Part shown: one piece after another, positions 36,771 through 45,644 of the stretch
Layout of the letters: every line of letters begins with the position of its first letter
Position numbering within the stretch: position 1 is the first letter of the stretch
Assembly (NCBI GenBank): GCA_029261595.1
Contig: JAJDAZ010000049.1
Span: forward strand, 91,444-155,443
Source: Nitrospinaceae bacterium
GTDB lineage: Bacteria; Nitrospinota; Nitrospinia; Nitrospinales; VA-1
Direction of reading: 5' to 3'
DNA length: 64,000 nucleotides
Position numbers and translations under genes: made by a program
The notes under the pieces: model-generated
The model's database searches: none
What the model saw: the letters and a program-made list of their open reading frames with translations, nothing else
Told to the model about the DNA's origin: nothing

Positions 36771-38144
36771 ATGGAATTGGTTGTGGAAGAGTTGGACAAA
36801 CTCAAACGGAAATTGCAGATCACCGTTCCTGAGGATGTCGTGTCCGAAAAGGTAGACAAGGCTTATAAAGAATTGAACCGGCAGATCAAAATGCCGGGTT
36901 TTCGTCCGGGGAAAATCCCTCAGAACATTCTGGAAAAGCAGGTGCCGATCCATTCCTTCACCGAAATGTTTCAGGAGATGATGCAGGAATATTACGACAA
37001 GGCGCTCAAGGAAACCGGTCTGACCCCCGCCGGGCAACCGGAGATCGAAAACACCGAACTGGAAAACCTCAAAAAAAACGCGCCGTTTAAATTTTCCGTC
37101 GTTCTGGATGTAAAGCCAACTCTCAAGATAGATAATTACAAAGGACTGAAACACAAAAAACTCGAAGCCCGGGTCACCGAGGATGAAGTGGAAAGTGCGG
37201 TCCAAAGCATTCTCACACCGCATGGGGCGGTGGAGCATTACGAAGACGATGATCATGAAATTGTAACGGGCGATTTTCTGCTCTTGGATTTTGAGGGTTT
37301 CCTCGACGGCGAACCTTTGGAGAAGGGTTCGGCCAAGGATTATAAAGTCCGGATTGGTGAGAAAAAAATGATCACAGGATTCGAAGAACAATTGATCGGC
37401 CACAAGGTGGGCGAGGAATTTGATATCAAGGTCATTCTGCCCAGCAACTGGGATAATAAAGTCCGCCGGGTCAGCATGCCGATCCCCGGCTCCGATTCCG
37501 AAGAGGAACAGGACCAGGCCATTTTCAAGGTCAATATCAAGGAAGTCCGCCAGCAGATATTGCCGGAGCTCGACGCTGAGATTGCCGAAAAAGAGGGTTT
37601 CGCCAGTGTGGACGCATTTCGCCTCGGCGTCAAAACCGAATTGCAGGCCCAGAAGGAACAAAAGGAAGAGCTTCGCATCAAAGAGGATATTTTCAACCAG
37701 TTGGTCAAAGACACCGAGGTCGATCCTCCCGAAACATTAGTAAAACGGGAAATTAAGTTCATGATCGAGGGAATGAAGTATCAGATCGAGCAATCTGGAA
37801 TGAAACTGGAGGATTCCGGGTTCGAGCCTGAACAGGCCGAAAAGGAGTGGCGCGAAAAAGCTCTGTTCAATACGAAAGGATATATGATCCTGGAAGCCAT
37901 CGCGGGGCAGGAAAATATTCATGTGACCCAGACCGATCTCGACGAGGAATACAAAAAACTCGCCGAACAGACCAAGCAAAAGACCGAGGACGTTAAAAGA
38001 GGCATGATGGCCAATGCGGAATCCCTGAGCCAGACCAGTTCTAAAATTTTGGGTCAAAAAACCATGAACTTTATTTTTTCCCACTGCGAATTCGACTATG
38101 TGAAGGCATTGGAACCCAAGGAAAACACCCCCCCCTCCTCGTAA
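36771..38144 (+). CDS. tig: Trigger factor
   Basis: Ribosome-associated chaperone and peptidyl-prolyl isomerase. 457 aa. The N-terminal ribosome-binding domain carries the signature GFRPGKIP (about residues 44-51). The FKBP-like PPIase domain is at about 160-255 (GDFLLLDFEGFLDGEPL, KKMITGFEEQLIGHKVGEEF). The C-terminal arms are helical and end acidic. In many genomes tig is followed by clpP, clpX and lon; here an HD-GYP gene follows instead. The upstream partner is ispG. Confidence 0.95.
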   Translation: MELVVEELDKLKRKLQITVPEDVVSEKVDKAYKELNRQIKMPGFRPGKIPQNILEKQVPIHSFTEMFQEMMQEYYDKALKETGLTPAGQPEIENTELENLKKNAPFKFSVVLDVKPTLKIDNYKGLKHKKLEARVTEDEVESAVQSILTPHGAVEHYEDDDHEIVTGDFLLLDFEGFLDGEPLEKGSAKDYKVRIGEKKMITGFEEQLIGHKVGEEFDIKVILPSNWDNKVRRVSMPIPGSDSEEEQDQAIFKVNIKEVRQQILPELDAEIAEKEGFASVDAFRLGVKTELQAQKEQKEELRIKEDIFNQLVKDTEVDPPETLVKREIKFMIEGMKYQIEQSGMKLEDSGFEPEQAEKEWREKALFNTKGYMILEAIAGQENIHVTQTDLDEEYKKLAEQTKQKTEDVKRGMMANAESLSQTSSKILGQKTMNFIFSHCEFDYVKALEPKENTPPSS

Positions 38145-38245
38145 AAAATCCCTTAAAAACCTTAAGAAATTGGTCCCTATTCCCTGCCTGGCATGCCTGT
38201 GAATGGCCCGTTTTGAGTTCCCCTTGAAGTACATTATTAGTTGAG

Positions 38246-38274
38246 TTGAATGTAATTCTATCTTGGTATATAAT
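38246..38274 (+). promoter_or_regulatory. Promoter of the HD-GYP gene
   Basis: TTGAAT (38246-38251) and a perfect TATAAT (38269-38274) with an ideal 17-bp spacer. The ATG of the HD-GYP gene is 38 bp downstream. A TTG in the -35 box could be read as an upstream in-frame start but is better explained as promoter. Confidence 0.65.
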
Positions 38275-38311
38275 TGATAATATTGAATTAATTTTTTCAA
38301 TTGGGATTTTT

Positions 38312-39292
38312 ATGAAAACTGGGATAGGAAAAGATGAACAGGGGTTCAGGCCGATTGACCTTAAATACCTTAAGGGAGATTTCCAGGAAAGTTTTGAGAT
38401 TTTTTATAAAACGGAAGCTTTTGGAACCACTCAGTATGTCTTATTCGTCAGTGCCGACCCCCAGCATCAGGATAAAGCCCGAAAGTTGATTGAAGAAAAG
38501 GAGGGGACTGAGGATTTTTTCATCAAGGAAGATGATTTAAATAAGTATTACTGTCAAGCCACGGCTCACCTTCGAGACATGATCGCTGACCCCAATTTAT
38601 CTCTTGAGGATAAAACCAGAAAAATTTACGATGTTTCGAAGGAAATCATGAAGGATTTTTTTGAGTTTAATGCCTCACCGAAAATCCTGAAGTCATCAGA
38701 AGAGGTGGTGGAAATTATGGATGACTGCCTGTCCGATGCGGATGCCGATTTTCATGCAATATTCGAGGTCACATCAAATGATTATTACACTTATACCCAC
38801 AGTGTGAACGTTGGGCTATACTGCCTGGCCTATGGGGTCAAAACTGAGATGGGTTCAAACGATATCAGGAATCTGGGTCTTGCAGGCATGTTGCACGATG
38901 TTGGGAAATCCAAAATCGAGCCGGATATTCTCAACAAAAACGGGAGATTGACAGACGAAGAATTTGAAATCATTAAGGGTCATTCACCCCAAGGAAAAGA
39001 GATACTTGAATCCATGAGGTGTTATCCCTCATGCGTCCTGCAGGTGGCCGGCCAGCACCATGAGAAATACGACGGCACCGGGTATCCCAATGGCCTGGTG
39101 GGAGAAGAGATTGCGCATTTCGCAAGAATCTGCAAAGTCACGGACGTCTATGATGCCTTGACCACTCGCAGATCCTATAAAAAAGCTCTGGCTCCCTTTG
39201 ATGCTCTCACCGTTATGAATAAGGAAATGAAGCACGAATTCGACCATAAAGTTCTTGCAAATTTCATCAAATTTATGGGGCCCGAGTTGTAA
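38312..39292 (+). CDS. HD-GYP domain protein (probable c-di-GMP phosphodiesterase)
   Basis: About 326 aa from the ATG at 38312, chosen because a strong promoter covers the longer possible reading. The N-terminal half (about 1-140) is an unrecognised sensor-like segment. The HD-GYP domain carries the metal ligands in YTHSVNVG, MLHDVGKSKI (HD), GHSPQGKEIL and QHHEKYDGTGYPNG (HHExxDGxGYP). The GYP residues are conserved, which supports hydrolysis of cyclic di-GMP. It could counter the PAS-GGDEF cyclase at 32.7 kb, but linkage by function is only inference. Confidence 0.88.
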   Translation: MKTGIGKDEQGFRPIDLKYLKGDFQESFEIFYKTEAFGTTQYVLFVSADPQHQDKARKLIEEKEGTEDFFIKEDDLNKYYCQATAHLRDMIADPNLSLEDKTRKIYDVSKEIMKDFFEFNASPKILKSSEEVVEIMDDCLSDADADFHAIFEVTSNDYYTYTHSVNVGLYCLAYGVKTEMGSNDIRNLGLAGMLHDVGKSKIEPDILNKNGRLTDEEFEIIKGHSPQGKEILESMRCYPSCVLQVAGQHHEKYDGTGYPNGLVGEEIAHFARICKVTDVYDALTTRRSYKKALAPFDALTVMNKEMKHEFDHKVLANFIKFMGPEL

Positions 39293-39471
39293 CCCACCCG
39301 TCGATCATTGGCGCGGTAATTCAATAATTTTGCCGTAGAATCCTTCCGAGCTTTCCCTCCATTTGTATTTAACCCATTGAATTTTAATTGTATAGCCGTA
39401 AGGACTGTGCGATTCTGGATCCTATTCCATAAAACCAATTAATGACTTTCCCAGGAAAATGAGATTAGAAA

Positions 39472-41154
39472 ATGAAGCACTTTTTAATCCTCCAGCGCTA
39501 CCGGTTGGCCGCATTTAAAAATAACTTCCTCCGCCCCACCCGTGAAAAAAAGTTTCGCTGGGGGATGATTCTGCTGATGGCGGGCCTGTTCGTTTACGGT
39601 GATTTTCAGTTTTTTTTGTGCATCGTGCGATACCTCAACGAACTGCCCATGCAGATCGGTGAGGAAATCATCGCGCAGCTGATCAATGTCATCTTTTTGA
39701 CTCTTTTCGTCATGGTCTGGTTTTCCAGCCTCATCGTTTCCTTGTCGGTGTTTTATATATCAAAGGATTTAGACCTGATCCACTCCATGCCCGTCCGAAT
39801 GGGGACGTTCATTTATTCCCGCTTTCATCAAAGCGTGATCCAGAGTTCATGGATGGTTCTGCTGTTCACTTTGCCCATTTTTTCAGCCTACGGATATTTC
39901 TTTCAGGTTCCCTGGACATATTATATTTATTTGTTGTTTAATATTTTTCCTTTTGTCATCATCGCCTGCCTGATGGGCGCTTTAGCCATTATGGGCCTGA
40001 TGCGGTATTTCCCGACCCGAAAGGTGTATCAGGTGCTCTCATTTATCGGTCTGATATTTTTGGTGGGTGTGGTGGTGTACTTGCGTTTTCTTTCGCCGGA
40101 AAAGTTTTTTGGCCAGGAAATCTCGGACGAACGGATCATCATGTTTGTGGAGAGCCTGAAGGTTCCCGATCATAAATTTCTTCCCACCAGTTGGATATCC
40201 TATGGCCTGACCAGTTGGGTGGCGGGAGATTTCAAAATCGCGCTGATGCAGTCTTTTTACCTTTACACCGTAGCTTTTAGCGGGTTGGCGATTCTATGGG
40301 CAACCGGTCGAAAAATATACTTTGCAGGCTGGACCCTGGTTCAGGAGGTGGCCCATGCCCCCTTAAGCAAAAGGGGTGCGGTTAAAACCGGGTTCTCCTT
40401 CTGGGATAAAATACCGCTTGGCCCCATTCAACGGGCCCTCCTGGAAAAAGACATGAAAATATTCAAGCGGGATCCCGAACAATGGTCTCAGATATTTATT
40501 CTATGCGCCCTGATGTTCGTGTACATTTTCAACATCATGAACCTGCCGCTGAATAATCTCGTATTAAAGAACGTGGTGTCGGTTTTAAACATTGGATTGA
40601 TCGGGTTTGTCCTGTCGGCCCTGGTCTCCCGCTTTGTGTTTTCCGCAACCAGCCTGGAAGGTAAAAGCATGTGGGCGATTTATACGGCCCCCGTGGAAAT
40701 GAAAAAATTTCTCTGGAGTAAATTCTGGATGTTCTTTCCACCTCTGCTTTGCATCGCTGAATTTCTTTTGGTCGTATCCAATTATCTACTGCAAGTGGAT
40801 GTGTATATCATGACCATTTCCGTCATCGGAGTTTTTTTGATCACGGCAGGGTTGGTTGGCCTGGGGATCGGTCTGGGAGCGGTTTATCCCTCCTTCAACC
40901 ATGATAATATTTCCGAAATCCCGGCGGGGACCGGCGGAATTCTTTTCATGACCACGAGTTTGGGCTTCATCGGATTGGTTCTTATGCTGGTGGGACGCCC
41001 CATGTACGTGCATTTTAACGAGAAGTTTTTGCTGAAATCCCTTGGCGGCATCGACGTTCCCATTTGTTATGGGCTCATTGTCCTTCTTTCCGTTATAGCC
41101 GCCACCCTTCCCATTCAGCGTGGAATCCGTTCATTGAATAAAATGGATATTTGA
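39472..41154 (+). CDS. ABC-2-like exporter permease
   Basis: 560 aa with about twelve hydrophobic segments, resembling putative ABC-exporter permeases: conserved DLDLIHSMPVRMGTFIYSR after the first helices, then a cytoplasmic segment with LLEKDMKIFKRDPEQWSQ between the two halves. The N-terminal segment (LRPTREKKFRWGM) is basic, as in cytoplasmic starts. No ATP-binding gene is adjacent, so its ATPase must be encoded elsewhere or shared. The substrate is unknown. It converges on the agmatine genes with 23 bp between stops. Confidence 0.65.
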   Translation: MKHFLILQRYRLAAFKNNFLRPTREKKFRWGMILLMAGLFVYGDFQFFLCIVRYLNELPMQIGEEIIAQLINVIFLTLFVMVWFSSLIVSLSVFYISKDLDLIHSMPVRMGTFIYSRFHQSVIQSSWMVLLFTLPIFSAYGYFFQVPWTYYIYLLFNIFPFVIIACLMGALAIMGLMRYFPTRKVYQVLSFIGLIFLVGVVVYLRFLSPEKFFGQEISDERIIMFVESLKVPDHKFLPTSWISYGLTSWVAGDFKIALMQSFYLYTVAFSGLAILWATGRKIYFAGWTLVQEVAHAPLSKRGAVKTGFSFWDKIPLGPIQRALLEKDMKIFKRDPEQWSQIFILCALMFVYIFNIMNLPLNNLVLKNVVSVLNIGLIGFVLSALVSRFVFSATSLEGKSMWAIYTAPVEMKKFLWSKFWMFFPPLLCIAEFLLVVSNYLLQVDVYIMTISVIGVFLITAGLVGLGIGLGAVYPSFNHDNISEIPAGTGGILFMTTSLGFIGLVLMLVGRPMYVHFNEKFLLKSLGGIDVPICYGLIVLLSVIAATLPIQRGIRSLNKMDI

Positions 41155-41177
41155 TGGGGCGGAAATTATTCGCCCGT

Positions 41178-42227
41178 TCAGGCCGGATGCTGCTGGGTGA
41201 TGCAATGAATTCCCCCAAACCCCATCAGAAGTTCACGGCAGGGGAGGGGGACAACTTCCCGGTCCGGGAAGATATTTTGAAGAATGGAAACTGCATCTTG
41301 ATCGCTGGGAACGTTGAATACCGGAAGAAGAACCTTGCGATTGCATATATAAAAATTAGCGTAACTCGCCGGCAGGCGGGTGGAACCCGCTCGCACCTCC
41401 CCAGGCAGGGGCAGGCGGATGACGTTCAACAAATTTCCATCTTGATCTGTCGATGATTTCAGAGTTTCAAAGTTGTCATTCAGTTCCCTGAAGTTGGAAG
41501 CGTTGGGGTCCTCCTCAACCGCACACACCACCGTTGTAGGATTGACAAAACGGGCAAGATTATCAATGTGCCCATCGGTGTCATCGCCTTCGGTTTCACC
41601 CTGCAACCAAATGATGTTTCTGACCCCCAGGTAATTTTTCAGAATGCTTTCCATTTGGCTACGAGTCAATCCTCCATTGCGATTTTTATTCAACAGGCAG
41701 GGTTCCGTTGTCAGGCAGGTTCCCAATCCGTTGACGTCAATGGCGCCCCCTTCCAGCACAATCGAGGGATGAAATGCAGGCAGTTTTACAATACCCGCGA
41801 TTTCGTCGCCCGCTTGATTGTCCAACTCCCAGTCGTACTTACCGCCCCAGGAATCGAACAGCCAGTTGTTGACGGCAATGTGTCTGTTTTCCGGGGGGCC
41901 GGACACCAGGAAATTGGGTCCATAATCCCTGATCCAGGAATCATTGGTGGGAATGATATGAAACCGTAATGAGTTGTCCGGAATTCCTGCCAGGGCGATT
42001 TTATTCTTTATGGATGCCAGCGAATCCGTGTCGTTCACGAGAATGTGAACCAGCTCCACCGGAGCAAGAGCCTTTATGATGGAAAGGTAGGTTTTCTCAA
42101 CGCGTGGCAATGCTTCTTCGCCCCAGGTTTCCAGGCTATGGGGCCAGGTCAGCCAGGTTCCCGAATGTGGTTCCCATTCAGCCGGCATTCGGAACCCCTG
42201 ACTTACGGGAAAGAGAGTTTCAGTCAT
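41178..42227 (-). CDS. aguA: Agmatine deiminase
   Basis: Converts agmatine to N-carbamoylputrescine and ammonia. Peptidyl-arginine-deiminase fold with the signatures MPAEWEPHSGTWLTWPH, DSWIRDYGPNFLV, GETEGDDTDGHIDNLARF (catalytic His/Asp) and the nucleophilic cysteine in GFGGIHCITQQ near the C-terminus. I choose the ATG at 42227 (349 aa), which overlaps the end of aguB by 8 bp; a longer reading to 42266 is possible. With AguB it forms the complete agmatine-to-putrescine route, feeding polyamine synthesis. Confidence 0.94.
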   Translation of the reverse strand: MTETLFPVSQGFRMPAEWEPHSGTWLTWPHSLETWGEEALPRVEKTYLSIIKALAPVELVHILVNDTDSLASIKNKIALAGIPDNSLRFHIIPTNDSWIRDYGPNFLVSGPPENRHIAVNNWLFDSWGGKYDWELDNQAGDEIAGIVKLPAFHPSIVLEGGAIDVNGLGTCLTTEPCLLNKNRNGGLTRSQMESILKNYLGVRNIIWLQGETEGDDTDGHIDNLARFVNPTTVVCAVEEDPNASNFRELNDNFETLKSSTDQDGNLLNVIRLPLPGEVRAGSTRLPASYANFYICNRKVLLPVFNVPSDQDAVSILQNIFPDREVVPLPCRELLMGFGGIHCITQQHPA

Positions 42228-43098
42228 TGGGGTCGTTAAAGATACGGCCGATGCCCTGGTAGGCATCGATTCTGCGATCGCGCAAAAAGGGCCAATTTTG
42301 CCGGGTGGTTTCTATCTGATTCAGATCGCAATTGGCGATGAGAATTTCTTCGTCATCCTGACCGGCTTGCGCCAGAACCTCGCCGAAGGGGTTACAGACA
42401 AAAGACCGGCCCCAGAACTTAAGCGCATCCTCTTCGCCCACCCGGTTGGTGGCCGCCAGAAAGACTCCATTGGAGATTGCGTGCCCCCGTTGCACCGTTT
42501 CCCAGGCTGAGATTTGACTTTTCACCTCTCCCGCGTCGGCACTTTGAAAACCGATCGCTGTGGGATAAAACAAAAACTGTGCTCCGGAAAGAGCGGTCAA
42601 GCGCGCCGCTTCCGGGAACCATTGGTCCCAGCAGATGAGCACTCCCACCCGGCCATAGCGTGTTGGAAAACTTTGAAACCCCGAATCCCCCGGAGTGAAA
42701 TAGAACTTCTCGTAAAAGCAGGGGTCGTCCGGGATGTGCATTTTGCGGTATTTTCCGACGATCGTTCCATCGGCGTCGATGATCACAGCGGTGTTGTGAT
42801 AAATTCCCTCGGTCCGTTTTTCAAAAACCGGGGCGATGATAACCGTTTCAAGTTTTGATGCCAGGTCGCACAAGACCTGGGTCGTCGGGCCGGGAATGGT
42901 TTCCGCCAGAGAAAACAGTTCGGCGTCTTCCACCTGACAAAAATAGCGGGAGCGGAAAAGTTCATGAAGGCAGACGATTTGCGCTCCCCTTTGGGAGGCC
43001 TGGGCTATCTTTTCAACAGCGGCCTGTAAATTTTGTGATGGGTCTACCGAGCAGGATGCCTGGATGAGGCCAAGAGTGATTGTTTGGTGATTCGACAT
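42220..43098 (-). CDS. aguB: N-carbamoylputrescine amidase
   Basis: Nitrilase-superfamily amidase hydrolysing N-carbamoylputrescine to putrescine, CO2 and ammonia. The Glu-Lys-Cys triad is visible: CLHELFRSRYF, KYRKMHIPDDP and VLICWDQWFPEAARL. The DQWFPEAAR and YEKFYFTPGD motifs favour AguB over other nitrilases. The start is taken at the ATG 43098 (292 aa) because the family begins there; a TTG at 43140 would add 14 residues. It overlaps aguA, and the pair is transcribed towards the ABC-2 gene. Confidence 0.93.
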   Translation of the reverse strand: MSNHQTITLGLIQASCSVDPSQNLQAAVEKIAQASQRGAQIVCLHELFRSRYFCQVEDAELFSLAETIPGPTTQVLCDLASKLETVIIAPVFEKRTEGIYHNTAVIIDADGTIVGKYRKMHIPDDPCFYEKFYFTPGDSGFQSFPTRYGRVGVLICWDQWFPEAARLTALSGAQFLFYPTAIGFQSADAGEVKSQISAWETVQRGHAISNGVFLAATNRVGEEDALKFWGRSFVCNPFGEVLAQAGQDDEEILIANCDLNQIETTRQNWPFLRDRRIDAYQGIGRIFNDPND

Positions 43099-43161
43099 TT
43101 TATCTAAGGTGATATCCAGATGAATTTTGGGTTGACCCAAATCAGTTTATCAAAAAGAGGC

Positions 43162-43195
43162 AAAAAAAACCGATAGAATGAAAACATTCTATCGG
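43162..43195 (-). terminator. Strong terminator of the small exported protein gene
   Basis: A perfect 11-bp stem, CCGATAGAATG and CATTCTATCGG, with a 4-nt loop. On the minus strand it is followed by eight T, 52 bp after the stop codon of the 43.2-43.7 kb gene. On the plus strand it is flanked by only four T. Confidence 0.9.
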
Positions 43196-43247
43196 TTTTA
43201 ATTTTTCAAGGCCGGGAGTACCCCGCCCAAAAGATAAACGCTGGTAC

Positions 43248-43700
43248 TTATTTTACAGTTGCATGAACCTTCTCACAATCAGCTTGAGAAACCAGAGGCT
43301 CTTTCATGTAGCCGTCACGGTTCTGGCCCATTGTTTTGCGATACCAATCACCGGAGTTGTCTCCACGACAGTCGCCAGGTACCAGGCCAACAACCACGCC
43401 TGCATCTTCAACGGACCGCCATGATTTCCAGGACTGATCGGACTGAGATTGTCCGAACTGATAGTCGGTGTTAACTGAGGCACCAGGTGCATTCATAATG
43501 GTTCTGCTCATGTTATTTACTGCGTTTGTCATGGCACGGTCTCTCGCGCCCATTTGCATCATGGTTTTTCCAACACCCATCACGCTCTGATCCACCGGAA
43601 CATAAGCTCCAGGAAGGGTCTCATCCGCCGATGCTACTGAACCCATACCCACAACCATCAAAAAAGCAAACACTGCCACTAAACTTACTGATTTCTTCAT
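43248..43700 (-). CDS. Small exported protein of unknown function
   Basis: 150 aa with a classical signal peptide, cleaved after ASA (about residue 25). The mature part is polar with several Met residues (VGKTMMQMGARDRAMTNAVN) and two cysteines (GDCRGD and QADCEK) that could form a disulfide. A very good ribosome-binding region (GGGGAGG then AAGGA) and the near-perfect downstream terminator suggest high expression as a single gene. No domain recognised; envelope stress or metal binding are only guesses and I assign none. Confidence 0.7.
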   Translation of the reverse strand: MKKSVSLVAVFAFLMVVGMGSVASADETLPGAYVPVDQSVMGVGKTMMQMGARDRAMTNAVNNMSRTIMNAPGASVNTDYQFGQSQSDQSWKSWRSVEDAGVVVGLVPGDCRGDNSGDWYRKTMGQNRDGYMKEPLVSQADCEKVHATVK

Positions 43701-44227
43701 TTCCTTGCCTCCCCAGAATAAAGTTTGGAAAAGTTATCCTATCAAAAAACCCGTACTTTGATAACAAGTAAGAGATTAAACACATAAGCACCGATTAACC
43801 GTTTTCCACCTCCCCCCGAATATCCGGCTAACCTGTCAATCGTTTTAAATAATGCCGATTAAATTATGTATGATCACATAATAATTGGCAGATTATTTAG
43901 GTCGCCAAAATTTATATCCTTATCGACCATTTGTCAATAAAAAAACAACAATTATGTGCCGGGATAGTAATCAAACAGGGAAGTCGGCGGACGGGTAATC
44001 CATAAGAATGAATGAAAATCCCCGTTTTTTGAGGCTGGCAATTTATCCCACAGGGTTCGGGCTCCCGTAATAATTGTAATTGGTTGAAAAGTTTAATCTT
44101 TTTATTCCATTTGATTCCGGTATAAAAAATCAGGTATTGTGGGTGAGGCTTATCGGGAAGTAGAATATCGCATCATTTGCAAATATACCGGGGCCTTGTT
44201 TTCAATCGCAGGGTCGGGAGCTAATAT
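43701..44227. other. AT-rich 527-bp intergenic region with an inverted repeat
   Basis: Divergent gap between the exported-protein gene and the DUF2203 gene. An inverted repeat TATCAAA/TTTGATA (43740-43746 and 43757-43763, 10-bp spacer) lies about 40-60 bp upstream of the exported-protein start and could be an operator or a leader hairpin. GGGAG at 44216-44220 is the DUF2203 ribosome-binding site. No protein-like frame seen. Confidence 0.4.
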
Positions 44228-44608
44228 ATGGCTGAAAAAAAATTATTTACCCTGGAGGAAGCAAACTCTATCGTTCCCCAGCTTTTGAACCAGGTTCCCC
44301 GAATCCAGGAACTGGCATCGGACCTGCGTAATAAATATCCCGATGTCAGAAACGCCTGGGAAAAACACAAGTCGAATGGCGGCAGCACGCAGGGGGCTCA
44401 GTACCTTGAAGCGGCTCTCCAACTCAACGGGATCATGAAGGATCTGGAAACCAAGGGATGCATCGTCAAGGGGATTAAAGAAGGACTGGTGGACTTCCCC
44501 TCCCTTCGTGACGGGCGCGAGGTTTACCTGTGCTGGAAGGCCCCGGAAAAGGAAATTCGATACTGGCACGAAATTGATTCCGGTTTTGCAGGGCGGCAGC
44601 CCATCTGA
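44228..44608 (+). CDS. DUF2203 family protein
   Basis: 126 aa. Begins FTLEEANSIVPQLLNQVPRI, continues with a helical middle segment and ends in the family signature GREVYLCWKAPEKEIRYWHE followed by IDSGFAGRQPI, almost the whole length of a DUF2203 protein. The family's function is unknown. It is probably a single-gene unit, convergent with the HisN-type phosphatase. Confidence 0.85.
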   Translation: MAEKKLFTLEEANSIVPQLLNQVPRIQELASDLRNKYPDVRNAWEKHKSNGGSTQGAQYLEAALQLNGIMKDLETKGCIVKGIKEGLVDFPSLRDGREVYLCWKAPEKEIRYWHEIDSGFAGRQPI

Positions 44609-44648
44609 TCAAAGAAAACTACTGACCGCCGGTTAATTTACCGTCCCC

Positions 44649-45437
44649 TTATTTTACGTTGCCTTTGATTTCCGCATAAATTTTCCGTACCTTGCGGACC
44701 AAATGCGGGCTCCCCGAAATGGCAGTTTCTTCACGGATGCTGGATCGATTCCCGGTGAAATTCGAAAACACCCCCCCCGCTTCCTCGACCATGATTTTAC
44801 ACGGCGCATAATCCCAGACATAAGCCAAAGGGTCCACCATGACATCGACCGCTCCTCTTGCCGCCATGAGGTGTCCGAAGGCATCGGGATAGGTCCGCAT
44901 GATTGCAGACTCCTTATCCAGACGGTTGAAAAGCCGGGCGCATTTTTTCATACGAAAACAATATAAATCCGCAACCGCAACCAGGGCCTTCGAAAGATTT
45001 TTGCAGGAGGATACGTTCAGCGGGGATTTTCCGCAATACGCGCCTTTGCCTTTGACCGCCCAGTTGGTTTCTCCCAATGCCGGCAGGGAGATGACCCCCA
45101 TGACCGGTTCTCCATTCTTCAGAAGCGCGATCAGGGTGGCGAACAGGGGAAGCCCCTTTATGAAAGAGTGGGTTCCGTCAATCGGGTCGATGGTCCAGAC
45201 CCATTCCGCAGAGCTGTTTTCTTCACCGAACTCTTCACCGATGATGCCGTGGCCGGGAAATTCCCTGGCAATTCTTGCGCGCAGAATTTCTTCCGCATTT
45301 CTGTCCGCGATTGTCACCGGGCTCAAGTCCGATTTCTTTTCGACTGCGAGATCCTTCCTGCGAAACAATTTTAAAATTTCGGCTTCAGCGGGTTCCAAAC
45401 AGGATAGGGCGAAATCTTTTGCTTTGATCAAATTCAT
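44649..45437 (-). CDS. Inositol-monophosphatase-family phosphatase, HisN-like
   Basis: 262 aa from the ATG at 45437. Metal-binding signatures: GEEFGEENSSAEWVWTIDPI and DGTHSFIKGLPLFATLIAL (WxxDPxDGT-type motif 2) and the C-terminal DYAPCKIMVEEAGG. The THSFIKG form is typical of histidinol-phosphate phosphatases (HisN), which complete histidine synthesis, rather than of inositol monophosphatase. No other his genes are adjacent, so the substrate call is moderate. An alternative start at 45506 would add 23 basic residues with no visible ribosome-binding site. Confidence 0.85.
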   Translation of the reverse strand: MNLIKAKDFALSCLEPAEAEILKLFRRKDLAVEKKSDLSPVTIADRNAEEILRARIAREFPGHGIIGEEFGEENSSAEWVWTIDPIDGTHSFIKGLPLFATLIALLKNGEPVMGVISLPALGETNWAVKGKGAYCGKSPLNVSSCKNLSKALVAVADLYCFRMKKCARLFNRLDKESAIMRTYPDAFGHLMAARGAVDVMVDPLAYVWDYAPCKIMVEEAGGVFSNFTGNRSSIREETAISGSPHLVRKVRKIYAEIKGNVK

Positions 45438-45571
45438 ATCATTTCCAGATCGGTTGGCTCCCCAATCCCCGGACCGGGCTTTCCTTTCCGCTTTCCTGAA
45501 AATCACCCTGTAGGAAAAGGATGGGCACTGTTTTCAATTGATTGGAAGGTGATCGGGGGATCGCTTTTTGT

Positions 45572-45599
45572 TTGCTTTAATAACGCTTTAAACTATAAT
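45572..45599 (+). promoter_or_regulatory. Candidate promoter of the SUMF1-domain gene
   Basis: TTGCTT (45572-45577) and a perfect TATAAT (45594-45599), 16-bp spacer, 45 bp before the ATG at 45645. Confidence 0.5.
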
Positions 45600-45644
45600 C
45601 ATTTTTTTTCACACTAACATTTATTCTCCACGAATTGATTTGAT

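Noticed and set aside
36714..38300. Long minus-strand frames opposite tig
   Set aside because: Antisense shadows of a conserved gene, with no start signals or family motifs.
38246..38311. N-terminal extension of the HD-GYP gene from a TTG
   Set aside because: The TTG is the -35 box of a good promoter (17-bp spacer to TATAAT).
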